From: Isoetes taiwanensis | Taxonomy: Eukaryota; Streptophyta; Lycopodiopsida; Isoetales; Isoetaceae | Assembly: GCA_021234155.1 (NCBI GenBank) | Contig: JAJEKV010000059.1 | Location: forward strand, 909,844-973,843 | DNA length: 64,000 bases | Direction of reading: 5' to 3' | Part shown: one piece after another, positions 33,728-45,275 of the stretch | Position numbering within the stretch: position 1 is the first letter of the stretch | How the letters are laid out: every line of letters starts with the position of its first letter | Notes under the pieces: generated by a model | The model's database searches: none | Seen by the model: the letters and a program-made list of their open reading frames with translations, nothing else | What the model was told of the DNA's origin: nothing | Made by a program: the position numbers and the translations under genes

Positions 33728-35286
33728 TGTGACGTTCCAGCATAATATACGGTATGAATACGTATATTATACTGAAACGTCACAAGTACATGTCGACTCA
33801 GACGACATGTACACGGCGACCGTAAAGGGTAGTACCCTAGGGTACGACCTTGTGAACCATTATATTGCACATGTTAAGGCCACATGTGAATATAATATCT
33901 TTTGCCATGTGGCAATAGCCCATTGACCAAAAGGGCCCAGCCCTAAAATTCGTGGGGATAAAGGGGCATAAACCCTAAAAGAGAAACCCTTTCGGTTTAC
34001 ACCCCTATAGGTCGGATTGAGCAGCGTTGGGACGCCATTTCGCCAAGAGTAGCAAGAGGAATCGGAATTCCTAGGTTGCAGCTCGATCCAAGACCGCCAG
34101 CCTCGAAATCCAAAGAAGCATGGACGCTTTCGGAGGAGTGGGAGCCTTGACCAAGAAGCGGGTTAGTGGTTGATCCGATAGTTAGATCCGAAGTTTTCAG
34201 CCCTCATTCCATAGGATTAGTATCCATTCTTAGCTATAGGCGACCCCTACTGACTAAGAATGATAAACACTAACAAAGGAACCTAACCATGTATGATTAG
34301 GTAGATTAGAATAGATGTATTCTATTATTTCAGTTCTGTTGTATTGATGTTTTGACATTCTATGCCACTCTTGTGTATTGGGAAGGGGGTAGAGACCCGA
34401 GCCCAAGTAGATGGATGATCCTAGTTTTTAGCCCATTAATTCCTAATTAATGCGGCTGTGCATAAGAGCCCGCCCGGTGGGGTGGCGGAGCTAGACCGGC
34501 CGACAAGGGAGGGCTTGTCTAATCACAGTTGATCCCTCCGAGCGAAGGACGGCGGGGAACGCGTTGAGCCAGGCCCACACCCGCACCGCTGCGTGAGGTT
34601 GGGGTATGGGGCTCGACACCTCTTGAGTGATGCGTCATCTTCTAGGGGTTCAAGTCATTATCACGCAAAGTGGCTCTACGGCTCACTGTGATTGACATGA
34701 ACCTTTCGGAGGGGAGTGATCTCCTCCGCCTCATCGGGCTGGGGAGATGCAACCAAAGTAGTAGTAGCCCCCTCCGGCTATTCACCGGCAAAGCTACTTG
34801 GCCAGCTCCAATACTTTTCAGCCTATCCGCAAAGTATGCACTGTGAGGGGCGGATGGAGTGGACTACCCAACGGCCATGTTCCTATGCCACCAAATCCAT
34901 TTGCCATGAATTTCGCATGCATTGTTATCCAGGAGACCCAAGCCGTCAGTCTTTCCCCATGAGTCTGAGCCTGGGTAGGATCTCCCCATGTTATGTTGAT
35001 GTTACTGATGTGTTGTTGCAGCTCTGTGATATGGTGGACCACCCTTCGAGGTGGATATGTTATTGTTGTTGTCATGTGCTCATGTTTGCTTACGCTTCCA
35101 CAGCTAGGACGATCCCGAGGGAGACGGGATGAATGACACGTCCATTCTTTCCCGTCGGGTTCTTGGCCACCATCAAGGGCCCGATGTTAGGTAGACGGCC
35201 TCATGTCAGCGAGCAGATGCTGGTTTGAGGGATGATCTCCAGTTTGTATACGATCGGGGCATCGTATATGAGCTGGGGCCGTCACA
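33728..35286 (+). repeat. 3' LTR
   Basis: 1,559 bases, same ends and order as the 5' LTR. Confidence 0.92.
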
Positions 35287-35638
35287 TCATGTGCATCCTC
35301 TTGGAGGCCATAGACTTGAAAGTTTAGCTAGAGAAACAATTACAAACTACTAATAACTAACTATAAATAGGAAATTCAATTCAATATGCAACTATTGAAT
35401 TAGGCTATAGCAAATGTAACCATGCCTTTTAATAATTCAGAAAGAATGTTATAACCATTGAACAAACAATGTTCAAATGGGACTGGCAAAAACAGTGTAG
35501 CAAAGTATTTCTTGGGAAGCCCAAGCCTGCTCAACAAGAACAACTCAGAAGATTTCACCTTGTGTGATCACTTCCCCAATTTGCATCAGCATAAATAGTA
35601 AGTGCAAGATCATTATTTACTTAATGTCAGCCACAAAC

Positions 35639-35833
35639 TTACAATAAAGGAATATTGGGTCTAGTACCATAAAATACAAATAACAAGCATCCAAATAATT
35701 CTATATAAGGTACCTTTGCCATTTGCTTTTGTTCTGATACTGTTCTAGGGCTCATGTCTGAGGACAATTTAAGTCCTTGATGTATTGGTGTCCTAGATAC
35801 ATTGCATTCTAGCATGTTAAACCTCCTCAACAT
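35639..35833 (-). pseudogene. Copia pol, RT C-terminal/RNase H junction
   Basis: Reads MLRRFNMLECNVSRTP and VPYIELFGCLLFVFYGTRPNI, the copia block (RFNM..C...STP; PY...GSLMYL..TRPDI). It continues the RT of 37.4 kb once the intervening insertions are ignored. Confidence 0.8.
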
Positions 35834-35856
35834 CCTTTCAGTATTGCATTTTTGTG

Positions 35857-36434
35857 TGACAAACCATTAACATCCAACACAAACCAACACATAGCAACCA
35901 ACACATAACAACCATTGACATTAACAACCAACACATAACTACCATTGACATTAATTAACACAACCATTGGGTCCAACACATTTCAATTAAAATCCCCCTT
36001 AAACCCCCTTTGGTTTGGGTGCATATTCACACGGGGGGTGACGTAGGGCAGCGAGAGCCCTCATAATTGTATTTTGCACGTACAAAATCAACACCATATA
36101 GTATTTCGCTTGAAATCTTATAGTATTTTGCGAATCTTGTTATAAAGTATAGCAAATTTTGTACTTGCATACCCCACAAACGAGGAACTTTACGTACGGT
36201 GTAGATTAAGGAACAACAGCTCTCGTTGCCCAGAGTCACCCCTCGTGTGAATATGCACCCAAACCAAAGGGGGTTTAAGGGGGATTTTAATTTAAATGTG
36301 TTGGACCCAATGGTTGTATTAATTAATGTCAATGGTAGTTATGTGTTGGCTGTTAATGTCAATGGTTGTTATGTGTTGGTTATTATATGTTGGGGGATTT
36401 AATTTTTATATGTTGGATGTTAATGGTTTGTGTT
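35857..36434. mobile_element. Foldback element, copy 3 (inverted relative to copies 1 and 2)
   Basis: Arms of about 200 bases. The outer arm contains a short tandem motif (AACCAACACATAAC) present as its complement in the right arm, 36330-36430. The central spacer is the reverse complement of copy 1's. It is inserted in the copia pol between the RT and the 35639-35833 block. Confidence 0.8.
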
Positions 36435-36837
36435 GCAATTTTAGAATTCAAACCAGAAAAAAACTAGAATTCATTTGAGGCTTTCATCACCTGTAGCTTT
36501 TGAAATTTATCACAATAAAACAAATAGAACATAAGTAAAAGTTACCATAAAGATAGAGCGGATTGATCCCATTATTCTGAAAGTCATAAAGTTTGCAACA
36601 CCCATACACAAACATTTTTCAACTGGAATTTAACAGCAGCCTTTGGCCTCCATGGATTCTTGTGATGAGAAACCAAAGTGGGAAACTTTTCTGCTTGTTA
36701 GCATAAGGATCTAGAAGCCTTGGAATTTGCTTAATAACTGCCTCTAAATCTAAAAATGCATGGTAATTTTTTGCAACCTTCATTCGGAATGAGCCATAAA
36801 ACAATATCCAATAGCGCAATCCTGTATTAATCAGTTG

Positions 36838-37045
36838 GTAGGATGTGAAAGCCTACCAAACCCGGCCGAAAAATTGCTGTTTTAGCATAGATGACTTAAC
36901 CAGACATATCTATATCATACACTATCATAAAAATCTCGAAGAGAGCTTTTCAACGCAATAAAAATCATCTCAAACAGAGCTTTGGATCAAAAGTTATTAT
37001 AAGATTTGTGTTGCCGGCGGGCAAACTGCACTACATGCGCCCTTC
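36838..37045 (-). repeat. ~210-bp repeat shared with 62710-62915
   Basis: The reverse complement contains CGCCGGCAACACA, ATAACTTTTGATCCA, then TTGCGTTG(G)AAAGCTC in the same order as 62.7-62.9 kb. Sequences of this type occur in plant LTR retrotransposon leaders; the assignment is inferred. Confidence 0.6.
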
Positions 37046-37060
37046 AAGCCCTTCATGTGC

Positions 37061-37231
37061 CCATTATGCACCACACACACAAAAAGAGGGCTTTTGTTGT
37101 GAGCCATTAGTTGTTGACCATTATGCACCACACGCACAAAAAGAGGGCTTTTGTTGTGAGCCATTGGTTGTTGACCATTATGCACCACACGCACAAAAAA
37201 AAGGCTTTTGGTGTGAGCCATTGGTTGTTGA
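37061..37231. repeat. 57-bp tandem repeat, three copies plus a partial
   Basis: Units start at 37061, 37118 and 37175 with CCATTATGCACCACACGCAC. The last unit loses the G-run. Confidence 0.95.
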
Positions 37232-37249
37232 CCATTGGAAAAAAAAAAG

Positions 37250-37386
37250 GCTAAAATCAATGGCTCAGAAATGGTGCACTCTAGATGTACGCATTAGTAC
37301 ATCCATTTGAATACATCACGAAATCATAGGAAAATCTTAGCGTACAAAAACACAAAGAAAACCCCCTGTTATTATGCTACATATTC
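37250..37386. repeat. Dispersed ~140-bp repeat, copy 3
   Basis: From TAAAATCAATGGCT to AACCCCCTGTTATTATGCTA. It abuts the copia RT frame at MKEY. Confidence 0.6.
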
Positions 37387-39223
37387 TTTCATATCTCTGC
37401 TAACCTTCATTCCAGCAACTTTTTTCAATCTTCCCAAGTCTGTCATTTGGAATTTGTTTTCCAAAATTCGTTTGCAGTACTCCAATATACTTGAACCACT
37501 TGGCACCATGATATTATCGTCTACATATAATGCTATAATGCAGAATTGTCCTTCTTTGTTTAAAATGTACATATTCCCATCATTGTTAAAGTTGTTGAAC
37601 CCCTAATCCGTGCAAATATTGTTCTATACATTCGTAACATATGGTGCACTTCTAGGTTATTTAGCATTTGTAAAGGCCAGTAGAATTTTTATGCTAGTTA
37701 ATTTGCCAATAGGAGAGAATATCTCATCATAGTCCATAACTTTCTTTTGGTTAAATCCCTACAACCAACCGTGCTTTATACTTCTGCTCTCCATTGTCTC
37801 TAGTATTCAATTTGAATATCCATTTGCTCCCTATGACATTTTTATCTGCATGCATTTCTTCCATCATGACTTGCAACCTTCAACTTCTAACATGCTTCCA
37901 ACCTTCAACTTCTACCAACCTAATTGCTTCTTCATAGCTCAAAAAAATTCTGGATTCTAAAATGGCCAAACATGGTTGATATCTATCAATTCATTATGCA
38001 TTCTCTTGCTTTTATCACCTTCAATTCTGCCATAGTCAGATATGTTAATGTCAAAATGCTCTTTAGGTTTCTCAATCTGTGACTTCCTTTTTCTCTTCTC
38101 CTTTGGACCTTGTTGTTTCCTTTGCTCATTGTCATTGTCATCATTATCTTCCATCTCTTGTTCCCCTTGCAGTTGTACTTTCTCATGCATTTGTTCTTCT
38201 AGCTCATCACCATCACCATCACCATCACCATCACCATCACCATCACCATCACCATCACCATCACCATCACCATCACCATCACCATCACCATCATCATCAT
38301 CATCTGTGTCAATGTATATATTTCTTGTCTGAGTTTTCTTTTCCATGACTGTGTGCGTTACTGCTTTGCTTCTTTATTCACTTCACTTTATTTCTATCCT
38401 TGTACAACATGTTTTCATCAAACATAACGTCCCTACTTATGATGATTTTTCTTTTATTCACATTCAAAAGATTGTAGGCCTTAGCTTACTCATCATATCT
38501 AACCAGATAGTGTTTAACTGATATGTCATCTAATTTTCTCCTAAGTTCCTTAAATACATGTGCATATGCCACAAAATCTTCTAAACATGTCATATATTGG
38601 TATATATCCATTCCACATTTCCTCAGGAGTTTTTTCCATTTATAGAAGCAAAGGGTAGCTTGTTTTAAGTGAGCACAACGATTTTGATAGCCTTATCCCA
38701 TAATATGTTTGGCATACCTGATTGTTTTAGCATGGATCGAACAACATCAAGAATTGTTCTATTCTTTCTTTCTATAATCCCGTTTTGCTGACACATGTAC
38801 CTACATGTTAACTACCTCTTGATTCCATGGTCCCTGCAATATCTCACCTCCTCTATCAAACCTGATGCACTTTATTTTTCGTCTTGTTTGCCTTTCAACT
38901 TCTTGTTAAAAGAGTTTAGATGCTGAAAATGCTTGGTCTTTGTGCCTTAGGATATAACATTTAGTTTTTCTTGAATAATCATCTATAAAGGTGAAAAGGA
39001 ACCCTTTGCCAAACATGCTTGTGACATTAATTGGACCACATAGGTCTGTATGAGTGAGATCAAGAATTCCCCTTGCTCTTTTGGTTGACTTTCTAAATTG
39101 AAGCCTTGTGTGCTTTCCTAACATATAACCTTCACACATGAATTTTTCATCCCTTTCTTCTTTTACAACTATCATGTTATTCTTGACCATGTAATGTATA
39201 TTATTTAAGTGAGTGTGACTCAA
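37387..39223 (-). pseudogene. Ty1-copia pol: integrase and reverse transcriptase
   Basis: Order on the minus strand: GAG-preintegrase/integrase start (LGKHTRLQF, then TDLCGP, then FLFTFIDDYSRK, 39223-38906). Integrase C-terminal part follows with stops (LEDFVAYAHVFKELRRKLDD, then IIISRDVMFDE, 38.6-38.4 kb). A low-complexity Asp/Gly linker lies at 38205-38302, and RT at 37.95-37.39 kb contains ALYVDDNIMV. Many frame breaks. The RNase H part is displaced to 35639-35833. Confidence 0.85.
38205..38302. repeat. (CACCAT)n hexamer microsatellite in copia pol
   Basis: About 15 units. On the pol strand it encodes alternating Asp-Gly in the linker between integrase and RT. Plus-strand frames here are poly-His or Ser-Pro shadows. 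Confidence 0.95.
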
Positions 39224-39229
39224 CCTTTC

Positions 39230-40254
39230 ATGCCATTCTCTGATAGAGGGTGCAACAACCAGATTTATTCATCCAACATTTATTTTATCAAGTGCAATGT
39301 TAATTGTGAGTTCTTCGCATACACCTTGCAGCAGCAGTCTATGACGGCCGAATGCTACAAAGCTGCCATGCTCATGATCACAAAATAAGAACAAGAAAAA
39401 CAAATATGTACAAAGAGTGAAAGAAACCTGTGCCAAATGAGGCTCTCCAAACTTGAGATAAAACCTGAGTACATCTGAAGAGGCTCTAGTCTAATATAAT
39501 GTAGACCGCAAATCTGAGCCCTACATCTAGCTAAATCTAAACCCTACACTTATGCTAACCTAAACGTGCCAAGTGTCATCTGCCACCACTGACACCTAAC
39601 ATGTGTACAATGTTAACCACTAGGTGGTTAACACTGCCTCCCTCTAAACGTTTTTAGCATAAAAACATATACAGACTTTTATAAGACAAGTCCGACAATT
39701 ACAACATGGTGCCAAAAATTTAGGGGTGTAAATGATGGTAATGGTTGGGTTGTGTCGCCATAAAAAGATCTTCATAAATGTGTTGATGACGAAGAATATC
39801 CGAAGGAATGTCGATGTAGCGCTGGGATCATAGAAACTGGGGCAAGAAAAATATGAAGACCATTCCCTTATATCATGGGTAAGTCCATTGTAACAAATAG
39901 TGCCCAAAATTTCACTTAAAAACAATTATTATAGGGGGCTTAAAAAAATGTAAGGACCATAAAAGTGTCCCTTGTGATCGGCCATAAAATCTGGAAGAGT
40001 GTGACTCAGCGTAACTATGCGTGACTATATTTTTGCTTGGCGTGGACCGCGAGCTATGAGCATGACCATGGGCGTGTGGTTTTTTTTTTGGGCGTGGGCA
40101 TGCGTGAGCATGGGAACAAGGAGCGTGAGGAGCATGGCCTGAGCGTGGCAAATAGTTGTTGTTCAACATACTCTAGATGGCATTCTGATTTCAGGAGCTC
40201 TTTGAGATATATTCCATGCATTCATGTTGAACAAGGTCTACGAATTAGTTGGTG
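39230..40254. other. Copia 5' remnant and unassigned sequence
   Basis: 39600-39660 (CTGCCTCCCTCTAAACG) resembles copia leader sequence. 40050-40140 is rich in GCGTGRGC. No complete LTR found. Confidence 0.3.
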
Positions 40255-41614
40255 CTCAGGGTAAAAGAAAGCTAGGGTGTCTAAAAAAAATGCCCTTACA
40301 TTATGTATAATGTAGGGCATGTAGGCACCCGTTTTTGTTATTTTTTTGAATTTTAGTTAGTTGGGATATGTAATGATTAGGAGTAGCCACGTCAGCAATT
40401 CAAAATTATGAGTGGCGGCAAACCGCGAGCGGACCTTCATTGCAATTTTTCCGGAGGGAGATTTCGCGGTGTTTCTGTTTAGGAAAAAAAAATTTGTCAC
40501 CGTTCCAATTTTTTGTGTTTCGAAAGTGATCAACGGTAATGGGATTGTAACTATTCTTCTTCCTCGAAATCCTTGCCAAAAATCCAAGCAATGGACGCCT
40601 TTGCCTCCGGGAAGTCACCCAGATTAAAACAAAAATTTGAAAATAGCCGATTCTAGCAAGAAAGCCGAAAAAACAAGAGGAAGGTTCAAACTTCGAGGAA
40701 CCCGGGGCCAAAAAGAAGACTTATTTGTGAAGAACCAGCTGTTGTGGAAGCAAAGCATGTAAGATGTGTAAATGCGGATGAAATTTTTCCAGATTTACAA
40801 ATGATAATGGACGAAAGGGGGGGCCCAAAGACATACGGGGTTCAAAGAATCTAGCGTGAAGCCGAGTGGGCGAGAACTTCTACAAACATTATGAAATTGT
40901 TTTTTGGTAAGCGGGGAGGTCACAAAAATCGCCATGTACACGAAAGTACTTTGCTCGTGCATTTGCCCTTCAATTGACAATAAAAAAAAAGTAGATTGGG
41001 ATACTTTTTAAAGTTTTGGCCAAAGATTTGGCAAAGGGAGGAGCAAAAAGAATCGCTATTACAGAAGAAATTGCACCTCTAAATCCACATCCAAGGTTCC
41101 TAAATTTCAGCAAGGATTTTACCCTAAGGAAGAGCTTGAATTTGCGTAAACTCTGTAAAGAAGGTCATGGAGAGTTAATTAGCAAAGACATCCAAGGTTG
41201 AAGAACCAAAAATCCAGCCGGGTACGTAATTACGTGACAATATAAATAAGATTTCAGGAAGAAAGGATGCACATGAAGAGGACCTAGCATGCATACAAGA
41301 AGACATCAATAGTGTTCTCTAACCACGCAAGGCAGAATAAGAGAGACATCAAGATCGGGCAGCAGGAGGTAGACCTTTGATGAGAGATAGAAACAGAAGG
41401 AAGAAATGCTGAAGAGAATTCGGGAGCCATTGGAGAAAGCCATTCGAGAGAAGGAGTTATGTGAAAAGAGGATTGCGTAACTTTGAGGAGGCCCACAAAG
41501 TTCAGTTTGAGGCCGCAGACGGCTTTGATGATATGCATAAGTACATGATGCACTGCGGCAATGATTCTCCTTCAGCCCAAAACAAGCTTAGTGATCTCTC
41601 CATTGAAGAAAAAT

Positions 41615-41805
41615 TCATATAAGGCATGGATGTGTGTTTTGTAAAGAATGGCTTTGCTAATAATGAACCTATCCTAGTTGCTCCATGAAGCATTCATTTC
41701 ATATCTTCGTTTCTCATATTCTATTTCTGGCTGGACTATCCGCCCAAGAGCATGCAAATGGGACGATAACATTTCAAAGACCTTGGGTGTGTACACCGGA
41801 GGTAA
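41615..41805 (+). pseudogene. RING-like exon, module copy A (damaged)
   Basis: Homologous to 19140-19325 of copy B (HGCVFC, NNEPILVAPC, PRACKWDD), with several small indels and a missing Cys in the last pair. It is preceded by about 670 bases absent from copy B. Confidence 0.6.
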
Positions 41806-43419
41806 GCAAAAGTATTTCATGATTTATGTTCAATTTGTCGCACCTGTGATTACCGCAATGTAGAATCCATTTACATGTAGAATCCATTTACATGTAGATT
41901 GACTTAAGGTTTTTATACAAAGATGTAGGAGTGTAATCGGGTTATTTTATACTTATAGTTCCTTGGCTTGCATGTCATACATATATGTGTTTTCTTACAT
42001 ACATGTTGTACATTCACGGTTGTAGGGTCCTAAATGTAGAACTTAAATACATAAAATTAGGAGTTGTGTAATCGAAGTTTTGTGGCGAGAACATTTAGAG
42101 GTATTTTTATGTAATCGTGTGATGTGTACATGTGCATACATTGAGCACATTCATGTACATTACATGTACATTCCATCCGATAAATAGTCATTTTACATAT
42201 GTATGTACTCAAAGTACTTCAATGTAGATCAGTTCTAGTAATATGTACAACTATTGATATGTACGTAATGGTTAGAGACCGATAGTTTGAGGCCCGATAT
42301 CCGATCGTTATGTGATTTATTTTCGAGAGCTTCAAAGTGCCAAAAAAAAAACTCGAAAGCGTAAATTACACCACGTGATCGTGCGCTTGTTTTCAAATTC
42401 GATTTTATTGTGTCGGAGGAAGCAATTTCTTATTCTTGGTTCGGTTTTCACATTTTGGAGGTTCCAAAGAAAAATTGAGGTGCAAGATGTAGCCGAGGGA
42501 AAAAGCGGTGATTGAAGGAAAAAGCAAAATCACTATTCCTGCGGTGATGTCAGGTTGAGGAGGCTTGCACTTCAGTCTGCATGGTGACATTCCAGATTAT
42601 GAGCAGGAACTCGAGATTGAGGGAGGGGCTAAGGCCACATCTTCAAAAAGTAAAGGCAGCTGGTAAGATGTGACTCCAAAGAAGAACTCCCGCCTAAAAA
42701 GCCAAGTAAGAAGATAATTGAAGCCAAAAGAGAAACAAAAAGAAAGCATTTTATTTTAGTGTACGCCAGCCTGAGAAATCCATGACATCCTATGTTTACA
42801 GTGTCCTAATGAAGAGGAATATTCCAGAGCATCAAGATGTAGAGCCCTATACTTTTAAGTTTGTGTCAAAACTTGCTTCGACATAGCAAAGGACGCTGAA
42901 ATTCGACAATGAGAAATCGTAAGAGGTTGCGTACGAAGGATTCGGACCTAATAAGAATCGAAAGTGAGGAAACCAAAAGTAGGGAAGGAAATGGATCCGA
43001 CGAGAAAAAAAGTACAGAAAGCGTAAGAATGATCTCTAGGTAATTTGATCTACATTTTACATTTTTTCTACATCTAGTATCCAAGTTAAAAACTTTAAAA
43101 TAATATGGATAGTAGTAGGCGAATGTAGATGATTTGTGTAAATGTAGTGGTCATTGAACCCAATCAGTACCTTGATTCTGAATCTGAGCCATCTGATGCC
43201 CTTGAACCGAATGATGAAGCTCAAGAAGGCAAGGATTTTCCCGGGATCTTTGCCCGGAAATGGAGTGTTATTTATTTGAACAAGATGTCTTTGGACATGG
43301 ATGTGGGAAATTTTTTCCAACCGGCATGTGGATATGTATGCTGTGTCTTTGGACTTTGAACTTGTTCATTTGTATGTGTAAGTCAAGTTAGTAATTGTAT
43401 CATTTTCAACTTGTTATAG

Positions 43420-44480
43420 GTACCTGCAGCTCTGTGTTCCAGATGATAAGAAGGCCGACGTCTGGTTCTTCCCACCGGACAGCTTCATGGAATTTGCAGC
43501 ATGGGCCAAGGCAAGCGAAAAAGATAAATCTATGGTAGCCTCCGAGCGTGGAAGAGATATTGTAAAGGTAGCTCTTACAGGGGGGTAAAAGCATGTTAGG
43601 GTGTACCACTTTTGGAACCTGCAAAAGTACATACACTAGGTACTTCAGAATTGGGTACTTTCTCATTTTTCTTTTCATTAAAACTAATACAAAATTCCAA
43701 AATAAAAGTCAAGGACGTGTTAATATTCAAAGTTAAGATAAAGATAATCCTATCGGAGACCAATACATGTATAAAAAGTTCTAAGACATACCTTATATTG
43801 AGATATTACATAGGTACCCAGTACCCAGTCCTGGCTACCTTTTTAGGTACTTTTTTGGTCACTAAATAATACTTTTTAAGGGACACCCTAACATGCTTTT
43901 ACCCAGGGATAAATTGGCTGAAGTGCAGATGGATCATGATTCCAATGCTATGTAGAGTTACTGAACATCACACTTTGGCCATCTTCAACATGGCACTTAC
44001 TAAGAGTAAGAACACCATCAACATTCAGATCTTCAATTCTGCCGAGGACATTGACGTTGACATGCTTGCACTTAAGAGGTATTTTGTATTTCACATCTCC
44101 TTTTATTAATATTGAGTAGATTGGATACCATGTTAGCAGCTTCTTTCATTCATTTGCTACAAAATAGATCTGGTCTTTTGCGTGCTCCATATCCTCACTA
44201 TGGCACGCTGGTTGTCGAAAGTGTCCCACTTTTTGAAGCATGGACAAAATCCTTCACCGGGCCAGAAGATTCATAAGTGTCCACAGCCAGAAAAGATGGG
44301 GATTCATGTGGCCTCTATGTTGCGGCTTATATGCGAAGTTTGTAGACACAATTGTGTGTGGTAAAACTACCAATGTGAGTGTCTCACTTCTTTTGTCTTG
44401 CAAACAAATGGTTTTAATACTTATTATGTAAGTATTGTTGTCACATTTGCAGATTACCCGAACCGGTTCTTGACAAAGTA
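43420..44480 (+). pseudogene. C48 peptidase, module copy A (damaged)
   Basis: Co-linear with the minus-strand gene at 9592-10410. It contains the VPAALCSRxxxKKADV-type start, the catalytic-His region (VTEHHTLAIFNMALTKSKN, near 43960-44020) and the CPQ...DSCGLYVAA region broken by indels near 44280-44330. A MITE sits in its first exon at 43583-43904. Upstream K/E-rich exons correspond to 42.94-43.03 kb. Confidence 0.75.
43583..43904. mobile_element. 322-bp MITE nested in element A, TSD AGGG
   Basis: Ends GGGTAAAAGCATGTTAGGGT and the complement. Flanked by AGGG at 43579-43582 and 43905-43908. The homologous copy C at about 10245 has the uninterrupted target (TTACAGGGATAAATT on its coding strand), which confirms a 4-bp duplication. 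The interior is rich in GTAC strings. No ORF. Confidence 0.88.
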
Positions 44481-44733
44481 TGCATCCGATCGTCGCGGAT
44501 GTTCTCACCCCGAAAGCACTACTTCGGGAGTTAGACCACATTCAAATCGCGACCAACCTATTAGACCACCCGGTACTAATAATGTTGCTAAGAAACAAGC
44601 CTCTCCCTATTGTCAATGCTAAACACTATTTGATTATAAAATACACATTTTTTCATTGAATTTGAATACAATCTCTTTTTATTCAACTCCACCATACTTT
44701 ATTGATAAATTGCATGTTCTTTCATATCGGGTG

Positions 44734-45275
44734 TGAGAAAAGGTTGATAGTGTTTGATATCAATAATGTTTTGGCAAAACAAATACATAGGACTTTGGTA
44801 TCGGATGATCGACTAGTTGGAAATTATGACATAATAGGCAAGAAAGTGTTGTTTTAAGGCCCCACCTAGGCAATTCCTGGAATTTGTATTTGAACACTTT
44901 GAAGTAGGAATATGGTCATCAATAGCTCCATGGAACCTATCAAGAGTAGTGGATAAAATCTTGACAATGACGCAGATAAGGGACTTAAGGTTCACCTTTG
45001 ATGGAAGCCAATCGTTTGGAGCCGCTTTTCCGGATTAAACAAGTGAAGATAAACCTTTGTATCTGAAGCCAATTGAGTTTATATCAGAAGTATCCGCGGG
45101 AATAACAAACAACACACTAATAGTAGACGACTCCGAGTACAAGATGCTCTTCAATCCCAACGAAAATTGCATATGCCCACCTTCATGGCAGGAAAGTGAT
45201 GTTGAAGACACAGGTCTCTTGACACTTCTGAAACCATGGCTAGAGGGTTTGTTGATAGCACCCGACACCAAATAA
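44734..45275 (+). pseudogene. FCP1/NLI-like HAD domain, module copy A
   Basis: Reads LIVFDINNVLAKQ, then FLEFVFEHFEVGIWSS, then NTLIVDDSEYKMLFNP, with frame damage around 44850-45040. The C-terminal part at 45057-45275 is open. Same motif I (D-I-N) as copy C, so the DxN change predates both copies. Confidence 0.7.

Larger units (their letters stand above)
25252..35286 (+). mobile_element. Complete 10.0-kb LTR element without recognisable pol (LARD-like)
   Basis: Two similar LTRs (25252-26807, 33728-35286) begin TGTGACG and end CGTCACA. TSD TCATG occurs at 25247-25251 and 35287-35291. A PBS matching the 3' end of initiator tRNA-Met follows the left LTR, and a polypurine tract precedes the right one. 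The polypurine string AAGGTGGGGAGAA is usual for Ty3-type elements. I found no protease, RT, RNase H or integrase motif in the 6.9-kb interior. A frame at 29754-29954 and basic stretches at 30.1-31.3 kb could be gag remnants. Interior features: a hairpin-bearing tandem repeat and an H3-like fragment. It must have been mobilised in trans. Orientation follows the PBS and PPT. Confidence 0.9.

Noticed and set aside
38079..38348. Plus-strand ORFs with long poly-His or Ser-Pro runs
   Set aside because: They are shadows of the (CACCAT)n microsatellite; the other strand reads copia pol.
43129..43359. Separate small gene at 43129-43359
   Set aside because: It is homologous to the exon at 10485-10680 of the C48 peptidase module and belongs to that pseudogene.
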